Shown here piece after piece: positions 1-13,500 of a DNA stretch of 64,000 bases. Under the pieces are notes generated by a model that was given only the letters and a program-made list of their open reading frames with translations, made no database searches and was not told the DNA's origin. How positions within the stretch are numbered: position 1 is the first letter of the stretch; every line of letters starts with the position of its first letter. The position numbers were made by a program, and so were the translations under genes. The stretch comes from Aplysia californica (lineage: Eukaryota; Mollusca; Gastropoda; Aplysiida; Aplysiidae): positions 503,085 through 567,084 of the forward strand of contig NW_004797404.1 of the NCBI RefSeq assembly GCF_000002075.1, read 5' to 3'.

Positions 1-326
1 TCAAATTTTATCTGCAGCCAATCACAATTGTGTTGCATAATCGCCTCTTACGGGAATCAGAGTTGAAAAATATTCAAATAAACAATACAGATGTATTCTG
101 AAAATGTTGGTATATAATATGTTGATATTTATTTGAATTTATGGCCCCCAAGACCTGTGAACTTCGCACTAGTCATCATATCATTTCGCCCTCCCGAAAA
201 AAATTTGTCCACAAGCCGAAAATAATGCATAGCAAATGAGTTAAGAGGGCTCTAGATTTAGTTGTCAGTTGCCTACATAGACGTTTGTAAATACCGACTA
301 ACTGTCTCTAAAAGGAAAGGTTGTCG

Positions 327-466
327 TTATTCTCACCCGGGGTGAAAATAAAAATATAATTTTATTCTCACCCGGGGTGAGAATATTATCCATTTTATTC
401 TCTCCATTGTTATTCTCGCCCCGGGTGAGAATAAAATGAATATTATTCTCACTCGGTCTGAGAATG
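327..466. repeat. Cluster of four palindromic repeats (TTCTCACCCGGGGTGAGAA type)
   Basis: Four near-perfect palindromes centred near 340, 372, 420 and 453, each a variant of ATTCTCACCCGGGGTGAGAAT separated by AT-rich spacers. A related, more diverged cluster lies at 1108-1216. The two clusters may be the ends of one roughly 0.9-kb nonautonomous element; this is inference. Confidence 0.8.
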
Positions 467-1107
467 CAATGGATTTTTATTCTTAGGCCTTCCTGGGTGT
501 TGAGAACAGATGATAGAAAATAATTTGTGAATTGTTAGAGAGTGACTGTTCGTGACCTGCCCCAGAGCGCTGGCCGATTTTTCTTGGCTCCGGCAGGGAC
601 TATTGTTTCATTTTTTAAAATTTTGAGTTCATGAGAGTATGCACTAGACAAGTGTAGAATTCTAAATTCAGAAAGGAATTCACTAGCCAGAGTAGTATGT
701 TTTTGAAAATAATAGCCTTATTGAAAGCTGTGTAATGAAGTAATGTTAGCTAAATAGTTTGTCATTGTAATGTTAGAATTGGCATTTGTTTACAACACGA
801 AAAAAACATGTTTGTTATCCCCAACAGAACCCACAATTATTTTTAAGGAATGCAGTGTCTTGACCCTAGGCTTATTTTTTTCTTAATTTTGATTGGTTAA
901 ACCATCCAAGAGTTAAATTTTCCATTAGCCTACAGAACCAATGGATACTGTAGGCCTAGCAACAAAAGGTGAGGGTAGTTTATTTGCTCAAAAGATAAGG
1001 AAGGTTTTAGTCGCCTCGCGTGCTCAGTGGAGTGAGAGAGGGAGGCGAGTTTTGTCTCCTGGAGCGCTCAGTGACAGGGGTCCTGTGATGCTCAAAACAA
1101 AAAAAAA

Positions 1108-1216
1108 ACGGGTGAGAATAGCAGGCTGTCGTTATCCGGGTAAGAATAGCATCAATTTTATTCTCACCCCGGATGAAAATGATATCCAGTTTATCGTCAC
1201 CCCGGGTGAGAATAAT
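1108..1216. repeat. Second cluster of CCCGGGTGAGAAT palindromic repeats
   Basis: Three to four degenerate copies of the palindrome seen at 327-466 (GGGTGAGAATAGC, TTCTCACCCCGGATGAAAAT, CACCCCGGGTGAGAATAA). Open frames across it are products of the repeat, not a gene. Confidence 0.75.
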
Positions 1217-1259
1217 CACTCCGAAAAGGAAAAGATTTCTTTGTATGGAAAAAAATATC

Positions 1260-2600
1260 TTTGAATGTGAATCTGCCATTAATTTTACTAAATGAATCAG
1301 AACAGAATACCACCTATATGACTATATACTATATGTGGCAAGCATGCGCGGTTCCTTCTCTGGGCAAGACCGGCTGCGCCGGTCACTTTTTGTCGGACAA
1401 GAGATTGATTGCTGACAATAATTTTTGTTTATAAGTTTCAAGTAAATACACATTAGCTGTCTAATCAATGTTCAAAAAGCGCTCAGACGATTTTTAAGGC
1501 GCTCTGAGAGACAATAGTTGTTCTTTGGTGTGTTGTTGCACTACAAAGACTCGTTCCTTCACCTTTGTTTATCACGCCGGCTCGTATGTAAATTGCACCT
1601 GTCACAATGTGAAACTTATCAGTGCGAGGCGCTAGGCCTTTCTGAACAGTGCCCTGCGCGGCAGTGATGACAGCCTCCAGGCAAATTCGGCTTTTGCCCA
1701 GAGAGCTAAAAAGACTGTTTCTAATTGCCAATTGGCCTCTCTGTTACTTACAAAGGAAGGACACATCTGCAGTACTGTACATATTATTTTACATAATTCC
1801 ATCAGTTACTTTCATCATTCAACCTGTCTCTTATTACTGCTCGTACTTCTATTGTTAGCATAATTATTTCTTTTGCGCTTAAAGCCATCCATAGTTCTGT
1901 TTGATGTTCTCTTCGCCACCTACTTCCCAGAGTTATCTTACTTGGCCAGGACCCTGGACCGGCGATCCTTCGTACCGCCCAGTAATGTTATAGAGGGAAT
2001 TTTAACGAGGAGAGGGTCTGGGCCTAAAACAATACACCCATCCTTTTTCCCCTTTCCTCTTTTCCACCTTCACCCCAGCTAGACTCTAATTTCTATAATT
2101 TAATCAGCATATTTGACACAGTTCTCTTAAAGCAGAGAAAAGCAAAGAAGAGAAGAACTTTTGAATTTGATCGAAATTGTCGTGGGCTGAATTTGTTCAA
2201 TGTGTATGTGGCTGTGTGTGTAGTACAGTGTACAGTATCTGATTCTAGACTTCATCTGCATGGGACAGCGTCATTTGTAAGGTATCAATTGACAGCATGC
2301 AGGTTTAATATTTTTACATAGCGAGTGCATGTCAAGACTTTGCGTGCATGTGTGTGAAAAGTAGGTCTTTGGATGATGTACAGGGGCAGGGCTAAGAGGT
2401 GGTTGCTTCTCACATTCAGTTTGTTTTCTAGTATACCTTAAAAGTTCTTGTTTCGTCCTGATTAATGTCAGTTTCTATCCATATTTCAGTGGCTTCAATC
2501 AATGTCTTGAAGCTCAGACTTACATTTTGAAGTTTGTAATGCCATGGATTTTCTTCTACTAAACCCTTTTTATATATTACCCCCTCCCCCTCTCTCTCTC
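1260..2600. other. No gene seen
   Basis: AT-rich single-copy-looking sequence with only short chance frames, ending in a small CT-rich tract near 2580-2615. LRRC72's missing 5' exon could lie here or off the window, but no phase-0 exon with a good donor was found. Confidence 0.5.
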
Positions 2601-2623
2601 ACTTTCTCTCTCGCACCCATCAA

Positions 2624-2900
2624 CTACCCCCCAGTTATACGTCGGTCTTGTAAAATCAGTTTCTTCACTATGGATGCATTCTCTTCAGTTACCACAAAGG
2701 ATGGACGTCCTTCCTGATCTTCATCCATCACCAACTTAAATCTAGATTTGAATTTTCTTACCCAGTATGTCACAGTATTATAACGAGGACATTTGTCACC
2801 ATAACCTTGGACCATTTCCTGAAAAATGTCCGAAGGGGATTTTCCTTGCAAGTGTAAATTCTTGATAATTTAACGATATTCAACAGGGTCTATGACATAG
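2624..2900 (-). pseudogene. Mariner-type transposase fragment (N-terminal helix-turn-helix)
   Basis: Translation on the minus strand reads LQGKSPSDIFQEMVQGYGDK, then CPRYNTVTYWVRKFKSRFKL, then an acidic DEDQEGRPSFVVTEENASIV and KKLILQDRRIT. This is the order of the Mos1/SETMAR-type HTH domain (YGD-CPSYSTV-RW--EFK; GRP; V--LI--DRRIT). The catalytic DDE part is absent: a CT-rich tract follows directly. Confidence 0.8.
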
Positions 2901-3600
2901 CTTCAGCAAAGGAAAACCAAATGTTTCTGTGCATGGTTTCATTGAACATGCTGGCTAGTGCTTCATTATTGTCGGACCCCTGAAAATTTGCATGGTGTGT
3001 TCCAAAGAAATTATCTAAAGGCTGGTGAAGTTTCATTACTTACTCAACCGTGATTCCTTCATACCCAGACCAAAGACTTATTGAACCCTCCTCGTATAGG
3101 TCTACTTAAAAATTAGGGGTAAAAAACATCCAATGTAGATTGCATTTGAGTCAGAAAAACTTTAAGTGACTGTTTGAAAGTCTTGGTTGTTTCAGCACTT
3201 TTAAGCTGACCTTTTGAGAATGGGTCATTTTATGTAGTGTTTTTCTTTTTCTTTTTTAATTTCAAAGCATTTCGTAAGTTGAGCTTAAATCAGTTTTGAA
3301 AATCATAATAAATGTGTAGGCTACAACACTCTCATAAATCCACCCAGTTAACGCTTTGCTCACCCTATGATCAGATTCCTGTCCAATCTTCATTAAGTCT
3401 TTAAAGACTTTGGGTAAGTTGTAGGTTTTTATCAGCCATGGGTTTGAACAGGTATCATATGAGGATGGGTCTGCTGTCTGTCTGCATAGATATCTTTGTT
3501 TGGCTACCAAATGTTTGTAGAGGATTTTGTTTTCAATGCCGTTCAGGTTTCTTTTAAACACTTTTTTCAACTCCAGCTGAGATCATACAGGCATACAGAT
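2900..3600. other. No gene seen
   Basis: AT-rich sequence; a 102-codon minus-strand open frame at 3262-3570 has no recognisable domain. Confidence 0.45.
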
Positions 3601-4253
3601 ACCCTACTAAGGGATCAGTACAGACAACAAGCTGTCTTGGAACAAATGTGTCGACAGTATTGTAGAAAAGGCTAATCAAAGGCTATATTTTGGGAGAAAA
3701 TAAGAGTCTTTTGAAATATAACTATTTATGGAAACTCTGTAGGCCTATAGCAACAACTGAAAGCTTAATTACTTTCAAAATTTTGTGCTTCAGCGGTAGC
3801 ATCTTTCAACAGCGATTATGTTGGGAAATAGTTATTCAAAAAGCATTAAAAATTACAAATAGCTCACTTAACTCTTTCACTGAGCTTTACAATATCGATA
3901 TTGTGAGAGCAGTAAAGAAAATTATGGCTGATGCTAAATACTCATTAATTGCAAGAGACCAGGCTTCTGTTAAGGGTAAATATTTTGTTTTTTAAAATAA
4001 AAGCAGGAACCAAAAGGTATAAATATTTAGATCATCATCAATACAAGCTATTCAATCTTTGTCACATGTGCCAGAATTACATAATTTTGCATTACCATCT
4101 AATGACTATGTTTTTGCATGTGTGTATTTTAGTGTGTGTATGTGGGTGTTGGTGTATTAAATTATGCATGTGTGTGCATGTGTGTGTTTAATTTGCCATG
4201 CCGCAACAAATTTCTCTCTTGGAGATCAGTAAAATCTTATCTTATCTTATCTT
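3600..4253 (+). mobile_element. 5'-truncated non-LTR retrotransposon (LINE), RT C-terminal end and 3' tail
   Basis: Out-of-frame pieces of a reverse transcriptase C-terminal region are readable: WNKCVDSIVEKANQRLYF near 3640, then CWEIVIQKALKITNSSLNSF and TELYNIDIVRAVKKIMAD at about 3820-3930. The element ends with TCTCTTGGAGATCAGT and a (TCTTA)n tail at 4233-4253, as CR1/L2-like LINEs do. A related fragment with the same tail type is at 15095-15775. Confidence 0.78.
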
Positions 4254-4676
4254 AAGATGGTAAGAACATTAGATTTTAAAAGGTTCAGCTTTGTTTTTCT
4301 TTAGTCTTAATGATTTCTAAAATATAATTGAGTAAATTGATGATTGTATTTTGCCGCTGTGATATGTTTCAATTTATTTCCCCTCTTTGGCCAGCTCTTC
4401 CATCTAATGGCATGTTAAATTAATTCTGCTGTTGAGAAACACTCATGGGGGCTCTCATATGGTCTGCCCCCGCCTTCTGTTCCGTGGTAGGCTGACTTTT
4501 GATTGAATTTATTCTTGGCTGACATTCCAAATCATTATACATGTAGCTACCACTCAACTTTTTTCCAGGTTTGCTCTTTTAACTAGATGCTTTTTCATTT
4601 GTTGTGTTATACCAATTAAAACTTTCACTTGATTTTAGATCGGAATGTTGATAGTTTTATTTTCCTCTCTGTTCAG

Positions 4677-4750
4677 GCGATCGAGCAAGCTTTGCAGAGA
4701 AGAGGTGTAAAACGGGATAAAGATGTGGAAGAATTGTACTTGTCAAACAG
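4677..4750 (+). CDS. LRRC72: LRRC72 exon (first visible coding exon)
   Basis: Acceptor TTCAG before 4677 and donor GTATGT after 4750. Encodes AIEQALQRRGVKRDKDVEEL plus YLSN and two bases of an Arg codon (74 nt, ends in phase 2). The KRDKDV-ELYLS motif is the strongest single match to LRRC72. Confidence 0.88.
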
Positions 4751-7700
4751 GTATGTGTGATTAAAAAGTATGTCGACTGCTGAAGAGAGAGTGCTGAAAA
4801 AAGAGTCAATAGTGAAAATATTGTTAAAACATTTTTTTAGCCTGCTTTGAGGTAAAAATGTCAGAGACTTTTTTTGCAGATATTTGTTTGAAAGATTAGA
4901 AAACAATTATGTGACCCTTTGGGTCATAATGTTTAATTTGCCACAGATCCTTTTTCTGCATTAGAACCTAAAGTAGCCTATTAGGTTGAACCCTGAGCGT
5001 GAAGCAGTTTGACAGGAAATCTCTTGCTTTACCTTTTTTCTCATTGACAAATTATCATTTTCTTCAAGCCCCAGCCATTTTTGTGCTCTCCCTTACCCCA
5101 GTCCTAGCCAATACAGCAGTATTTCAGATAAAGAGGCATGCATTCTAAAAAGTGATATCGTTTCTCTGTAATTATGAGGTTTAGATAATGACATATGTGT
5201 CACGACACGGTGTAATCAGTCGCTCGTCAATTTTTGGGCATGTGGAGTTATTGGTATCATCTGAAAGCTGATTTATTTACCTTGCTTCCAATGAAATAAA
5301 TATGTCACGGCACGGTAGAACCAGGTGCTCGTCAATTTTTGGGCATATGGAGTTATTTGTATCATCTGAAAGCTGATTTATTTGCCTTTCTTTCAGTCAA
5401 ATAAATATCCATCTATATTTAATAGAACTCAAGATATTTGAAATTTAAGGAAGTGAGGTCGCCTGGTTTAAGTTGTGAAATTAGCGAGGAAATGGCCGCC
5501 AAAGTTTGATAACTGCAAACACTAATGAGTCCTTGTAAGCAGAAAAATGACAAATTTTGAGCCTTTTATCAATGTTTTTCGGAAAAAGTCACCTGGAAAT
5601 GTGTTTTTATATGGACATAAAAGAGGTTGAGCCAAAAATAAAAATTCGATAAAAATTTCCAAACTGGAGGGAAAATGCCTGTTTGTCCGATTTCTGTATT
5701 TTGACAAGAGCCTGATTTCACCTCGCTGCCTCTCAAATATCCATTTATTTTTAATAGAACTCAAGATATCTGCGATTGGAGGAAATGAGGTCGCCTGGTT
5801 TCAGTGGTGAAATTAGCGAAAAAAATGGCCGCCAAAGTTTGGTGACTCCAATCGTTAGAGAGTTTTTGAAAACTAAAAGATGACATATTTTGTGACTTTA
5901 ATCAATGTTTTTCAGTAAGATTCACATTGAAATGTGTTTATATATGGAATTATAAAATACTAGCTGGGCCCCCTTTCAATGAAAGGAATGATCGGTGCAT
6001 TAACATCAACTGAAAGTCACTGGCCTATTATATTTACACTCTGCTGAGAGATCTTGAGAGATGCAAAAAATTTAAAGGTCTAGATCTACTGGTCGCACAC
6101 TTAAATTACAGAGACAGAAGCGTCAGTCTACAAAAGCGATCGGCGAAATAAAAAAATTTAGCTTTTTGCAGCAAAACTGTCTCAAAACTGAAAAAACGAA
6201 GGGCGTCATGATCTGGAGAATATTTTAAAGAATCTTTTGGTGAAAACCGCATGTCGATCGATGCTGCCATTAAAAAGCCTTTTACATTGCAAAATACGGC
6301 CACCACAAATAGATAATAGATTAAGCCAAAAAATAAAAATTCGATAAAAATTTCTTAACTGGCGAAAAAATGCCTGTTTCTTTGATTTCGTTATTTTGAC
6401 GAGTGCCTGATTTCACCCCGCTGCCTCTCATATAACAAAGTTTCAAGGTAAATGAACACATAGTATGAAAATTAAAGTTTAATTAGGTTCGCTAATTTTA
6501 AAAAATGCGCAAATTGGGTACCCCCGAAACTGAGAATATACGCTCTTGGGACGGTGGGAGATACAAGCGCTGCTGAAAATATGTGGGCATGGGGCTGGAA
6601 AGGAATATTGTCCAAACTTTCTTTCGGTCCGTTCTTACAAAACACATTTTTTGATAATTTCATATTAAAAGACTGCTGTTAAATATTTTTTTTTCCTCCA
6701 TCTTTTTGACCAATCTGCACCAGATTTCCACCACTTGCTCTATGAAATAAATGGAAGAAAGTAGGAACAACTTGATAAAGAAAATTACTGCCTGACAGAT
6801 GTTTTTGACTTGGCGGGTCACAAATATGTCTTTCTTTGTTAACTTTTTTAGATTGATTTTGTCAGGAAACTTAGTTCCTTGTTAATTAGACCATGTATAC
6901 CGCCCCCTATCGACACAGTTTAGATCATTTAGGAGGTGGGATGCTTTGACCCTGCTGGTCAGGGTTGAGCCAGGCTTTGTGAGACAAATATCTTTTGAAA
7001 GACAGATACTGAATATAACTTCTCCAAGAGGGGAATCAGACTCACATTTTTGCATACAGAGTAAAGAGCCCAACCTTTGATTAAACACAAGTGGCTGTGA
7101 AGGGCAGAGCATTGTTTATGATTCTATTTAACAAGGTATACTTTTCTTTCAGTTGAAAAAACCCAGGTACCCTAGAATTCCCTGAGCTGGATAATAAAAT
7201 GAACAGATGTTTACCTTTTCATTGTCCGTTGAAAGTATATACAGGGTGTCTAAAAAAAAGGACCCACTTAAAGGGCAAAAAATTCGGTAATGTCTAGACT
7301 AATTTCAACAAAACTTTGAACAAATGAATTTCGGGACATACATTTTGAAAATAGGAAGAAAATCTATCAACATTTTGAGAAATATCACGTTTTAAACTTT
7401 TCAACCAAAACTGGGTAAAACACAAAATGTTACTACAGTCGAACCTGCCCTGACGGCCACCTCTATAAGACGACCACCTGTACAAACGGCCACTTTCCAT
7501 TTCCCCCCTTGCGTTTTTTCTATATAATTTAACTGTGTAAAACGGGCACCTGTCCAACGCGGCCGCGGCCACAAAAATTTAACACACAACCCCTATAATA
7601 CTAAGCAATAATACCTGTCTAAGACGGTCACCTTAGTGAATCCATTACGTTTTGTCATAAATTGTGAATTGGCCCCTGGCGTTGTGGGCGAGCCGTCATA

Positions 7701-10518
7701 ATTCAATCCCCTGTCGTTGTTGTTAGGTAGTCCCTCCAACCGATCATGTTGCGTAGGCCCCTCCCACTGTTGACCAATAGCTACCAATTTTCAGCTGCAG
7801 GTGAGTTAGCGTGTGATCCCTCATAACCCATAAGCCCCGCCCAGAACTCATACACAAATCATAAGTGAGATGAGTGGTCACTGTTTACCCAGTCTGTAAC
7901 AAAGTAACAAAGGACGTCAACAGGAACTTGTTACAGAAGCGTCGCTCGTTCTCCGAGTGGTGGCGACCCATGTGTTTGTTTTAACATGGCACTCGGTCTT
8001 CCTTGTCTGATACATTTCGTTTTATTGTCACCATTGTGCAAAATCAGCGCCAAAATAAAAATTACAAACGAAATACAAACTAACAGCAACAACACCAACA
8101 AAGACAACAACAATGGGGCTACTTTTGATTGGGGCCTCAGATGGGAATGGTTTGTTTTCTTTATCTTGATCAGTCCTGCCTAAGACGGCCACCTGTCTTA
8201 TGCGGCCACTTTTCACCTTGACAATGGGTGGCCGTTTTACACAGGTTCGACTGTACTTAAAAGCGTTTAGCCACAGGAGAGTGATCGGGCCAGCCTGATT
8301 CCAGAGCAAGGACTATAAAACCACAGTGGTCACATCACATGGATATCTCAACGTGCTGAGAAAGTTTTGGAGAAATTTAGGAAGGAGAATGTGTTATGTT
8401 CCAGTGGGATGGGACGTGCCCTACACATCAAGAGTGTCCCTTGTATGATTGCAAGAAAGGTTAGGGGAACACCTTATAAGACGAAGCTTTACAAATGAAT
8501 GGTTACCGAAGAATTCCCCCAGACTTGAAACCCTTCAGTTACTACCTTTGGGTTTTTTTGACTGCCTACGGAAACAACTCACAAACAATCATGCAGTTGA
8601 ATAAGAGGTTCAAAGAATGGACGTGGAAACATGCCAAAGGGTTATTCAAAATTTCCAGTTGCTTTTAGAGAATTGATAAACACCTGGAGATTCAAATAGC
8701 CACAACCTGCTCTGAGTTTATTTAGCAATATCAATTTTTTATATTTTTGTGCTTCGGTGCACAAATAGTGACTGTTTGAAACAGAATAATATGATTGATT
8801 TTCTAGGAGTTACATAATTTTGCGTTTCACTTAATTTTGGTATACATTTAAAAAATTCAATTTTTTCAAACTTTTCGCTTGATATTTTTCATATAATAAC
8901 AAATGTAACGCCCCACTGTTTGAATTTTTATTTCTGAAGTTTTATTGAAATCTGTCAGACGATAACCGAGTTATTGCTCTTTAAATGGGTCCTCTTTTTT
9001 TTAACACCCGGTATTACATAATTTGTAAAGGCCTTTTTCTAATTGTGTTTCAATGCCATTTTTCTTTTGCTTTTCAGAAACCTTGTTGAGATGATTGACT
9101 TGAAACGCTTCAGATACCTGAAAAAATTATGGGCCAATGGGAATAAGGTGCGAAAATTGTATTTTTATATGTTTTGTGTGAGAGCAAAGATGGTGAATAG
9201 TAGTGTTTACTATCATTACTGGGAAAATTTGGAAGTGAAAAAAAAAAAAAAATATTAACTTTTGTCAGACTTGAAGTCTTTTATAGAGCTCCAACTCCTC
9301 TGTAATTCTTAACGTCACTTGTATGCTGAGCTGGGGAGTAATACCCAAATAATACCTCATTTAGTAGTGTAGTTATTATCATTATTATTATTGTTACTAT
9401 TATAATTAATATTACTTTTGCTATTGTTATCTTATTATCATTATTACATATGTTTATTGTTATTATCATTGTTATTGTTCTTATTCTTATTCTTATCATT
9501 ATTATTATATTATTTATCTTTATTATTATTATTTCATTGTATATTATTATTATAATTATTATTATTTTTATTATTAATACTGATTGATTGATTGATTGAA
9601 TTCATCCTCATGTAATGATTTTAAAGAAACTTGCTCTTTCACTCTGGTGTTTAATTTTTTTCTGCAGCTACGCAGGGCAAATTTCCTCAGTGTAAATTTC
9701 CGTCTCAGCGAACTTCACTTGCATGACAATCAGCTGAGCGACATTTCAGGATGTCTGCGACAATTAACCTGCCTCACCACCCTCACGTTACACAACAACC
9801 AGCTAACAAAACTGGACAAGGTGATGAAAGAATTTGACAGAATGAATGCCCTCAGCTGCCTCAGTAAGTGTCTTTAACATATTTGTTGTAAATCCAGCAG
9901 CCTTTCAGTTCAGTACTATGCTTTAGAGGGGAAAAATCTGTGTTGTAGTGAAGAAAGAGAAGCATGTTAACACAATAATGGTCGTTTAGTGTTGGGACAA
10001 AGTAAGACAGACAAACAGTAACGACAGAGAGAAAACGAACAAATAGGACCTACCAGTAGCGTCTTTTAACCACTCACAAATCTTTGTTCGTTTGTTCACT
10101 TGTTCGGCATCTATTGATGTCTTGGTTGTGCTGTTTTCCATCTACTGGATGTGGAAAAGTGTGAAATTATCACGCTGGTTTGTATTGCTTTGAGGCACTT
10201 TTATCAGACGCCAAAGTAGATGCGATCATTAATTTTCAAGTATACTTCCTGAGACAAGTTGTGTGTATGGTTTATTTCCACTGCAAGCTGTGTCTGCCTC
10301 CCATGCATGACAGAGTAAAACAGGAAATTGGTAGGATTCTCACAGTTTGTTCAGTCTGCAACAGTTATCAACTTAGTGGCCAACATCTAATCTAAAACCA
10401 CGGGGACGGGGGAGGGAGAGAGAGAGAGAGAAGATGGAAAGAAACAAAGAATAAAAAAAGAGAGAAAGAAAGAAAGACACAGAGATGAATAAGTAAAGAG
10501 AGAGAGAGGGAGAGAGAG

Positions 10519-10563
<45 letters not shown>

Positions 10564-13500
10564 ATGGGAGAGAGGAAGAGAGAAAGTGAGTTACAAAAGA
10601 AAGAGGTGCGAGAATATTTTTTTGGGAAAAAAACAACAACTTTATCAATGAAGCTGTTTAGATGCAGCTGTAGGGATCACCAAAGTTACATACAGTCGAA
10701 CCTGTGTAAGACGGCCACCCATTATCAAGGAGAAAAGTGGCCGTAGGTGGCTGTCTTAGGCAGGACTGATCAAGATGAAGAAAACAAACCTTTCCTTTCT
10801 GAGGTTCCAACCAAAAATAGCCGCATTGTGGTTGTTGTTATTGTTGTTTTCACTGGAGTGGGAATTTCTTCTTTTTTTTTCTTTTGTTTCTGCTTTTTGT
10901 GCAAGGGCGACAATAAAACGAAATGTGTCCAACTAGGAGGACCGAATGCTATTGTAAAACAAACACATGGGTCGCCTCCACTCGGAGCATGAGCGACTCT
11001 TCTGTGACAAGTTCATGTTGACGTCCATTGTTACTTTGTTACAGACAGGGTAAATAAACAGTGACCACTCGTCTCACTTACGATTTGTGTATGAGTTCTG
11101 GGTGGGGCCTATACCTATGGGTTATGAGGGATCACACGCTTACCCTACCAGTAGCTGAAAATTTGTTACCTATTGGTCAGCAGTGGGAGGGGCCTACGCA
11201 ACATGATCAGTTAGAGGGACTACTACCTAACAACAACACAGGTGATTGGATTATGACGACTTGCCCACAGCGCCAGGGGCCAGTGCACAATTTATGACCA
11301 AACATAATGGAGTCACTAAGGTGGCCGTCTAAGACAGTTGTTATTGTTTGGTGTGATAGGGGTTGTGTGTTAAAATATGGTGGTGGCGGCTGCGTTGGAC
11401 AGGTGAATGTTTTACACAACTAAATTATATTTTAAAAAGGCAAGGGGGGAAATGGAAAGTGGCCGTTTGTACAGGTGGCCGTCAGGGCAGGTTCGACTGT
11501 ATTTGAAATTAGTAAACCAACTTTTGTCTTTTGATTTTTAGTTACATTCCATTTTTTTTCTGTTCTATTTCAGATTTATTCAACAATCCAATTGCTCAAG
11601 AGCCTGAGTACCGCCTTTTTGTGATAAATTCTGTGCCTTCGTTAACGCTACTTGACCGATCAGGTGGGATACATTTTTTTTCCCTTTTACCTTTTGAAAA
11701 GTTTTCTTTAATAAATTTATTGTTAATATCTGTTTAAAAAGATTCTTGGTTCAGCTATAATTTTGTACTTGTGACTTTTATTTTGATTACCCTGAGCTCT
11801 ATATTTTTTGTGATTTGGGGGGTTACAAGCTGCATGCTGTCTTTGTATGCGTCCATTAAAAAAAAATATTTTAAAGATGTAACTGTGAATAGTGAGTTGA
11901 GATTTATTAGTGCACACAATATCTTCATTTGCACTGCAGTACCTCTTGTATTACATGAAGCTTTAAAGATGAGGCCTATAGAATGATATTTTATCTGATT
12001 TATTTTTAATGACAGTTTTTTAAATTTTTACTAGTCTTACACCACTTTTATGAAAAGTAGATGTATTTTTGAGTGATAGAAATGACCTCATTATAAAATT
12101 TCAGTGGTTTTCAAAATGTTTCATCATCTGTTTTAAAGAAGAAAAAAAAAAGATAGTCGGAAAAAGCAACACTTCAAGTACCCTGATCGAGTACCCTGAT
12201 GGCCTGAGTAGTGTGGACCTCATGTATTGAGGGTTCAAATGGTAAACTTCAAGGGTCTTGCTGCTGTCAGAATGCGTCAGTTCTTATTTTCATTGCTAAT
12301 TTTAAAACGTAAATAAGTGATATAAAAGCCGCCCGAGATTCGGAAGAGGTTGGCTGAATTTCAATCCAGTTTGTAGTGAACAGAAAATGCTCTTGTATTT
12401 ACTTGTGGAATTCTCAATAAACATAGAGTGGGGTTGAAAGTATTCAAAGATGTATTTGTCTTTATGTAAAATCTCAAATTCTACTAAAAGAATGTAGTGA
12501 ATAAGTATAAAATGTCTACTTTTTCAGTTACCAAGAATATTACAAATGAGCTTGACTTGTCCATTCTTTTGGTTTACAGAAGTTACCAAATCAGAAAGAG
12601 ATATTTCTAGAAGGATCTACAGGCAAAGTGAAGAAAAGGTGAAAGACAGAGTCGCTTTTGGGCGAAAATCCCAAGGACCCCCAAACTTGTATTTTCCTTC
12701 TACTCCGAGAAAGTCGTTTGCACTGAGACCAGGTATGAGAGCCAAAACTTGTTTGTGAAATCAAATGGCCATTGTACTTGTTATTCACTTGGCTATTTTA
12801 AGAACAAAACAATTCTATTGTTCTTTTGTGTGATTTTCTTAGTCTTCCCCTTTCTCCGCTCCTCCCTTTCCTCCTTTTTCTCATCCACTCCTCCTCCCTT
12901 TTCTTCTTCTATATTTGATTCTTCATCATGTTGTCCTCCTCCTCCTCCTCCTCCTCCTCCTCCTCCTCCTCCTCCTTTGTTTGGTTGTCATTGTTATTCT
13001 TTATATCATTGGCAAGTTGTTAAAATATACGAAGCCCAGAAAGTAAAATTTTTCTGGAGCACAGAGAAAAAACTGTTTCCTTCTTTCAACAATTGTACCA
13101 ATATTCTGTACTGTAGTCTTCGCCTAAACGCACCGTGCTCGGGAGGGCTCCTTAGCGTGTGTTTATACGAAGCGTGCGTTTACATGAACCTTTGCAAGAG
13201 GAGGAAGGGACGCAGTCATCTCAATTTGTTATTACTCTAGTGATCTCCCTTGGAGGAGGGGGTCAATTTGGCAGATAATGTGACGACAAGTGACTGTTTT
13301 GTGAAGGATTCCTCGACAGGGGTTAAGAATACAACGGCGTTGAATGGGGTTGGGGGGGGGGGGGGGGAAGAAGAAAGACAAACTCAATGTAATGAATATG
13401 CACTATAAACGTCGGGAACAGATAGCCTAAGAGGAAACTGTTGGAGATAGTCATGGATCTAGTCATAGAGACGACAGACCATCCATGTGGCTTTCCAAGC

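Noticed and set aside
941-1264. 107-codon open frame on the plus strand
   Set aside because: It runs through the palindromic repeats; its ATG plus AAAAG/GTGAGG looked like a possible LRRC72 first exon but ends in phase 1, while the next exon needs phase 0.
12175-12250. tRNA gene
   Set aside because: A- and B-box-like stretches exist but no acceptor or anticodon stems could be formed; at most a SINE head.
12749-13240. 163-codon open frame with a Pro/Ser run
   Set aside because: Produced by the CT-rich and (CCT)n microsatellite; no domain and no splice logic.
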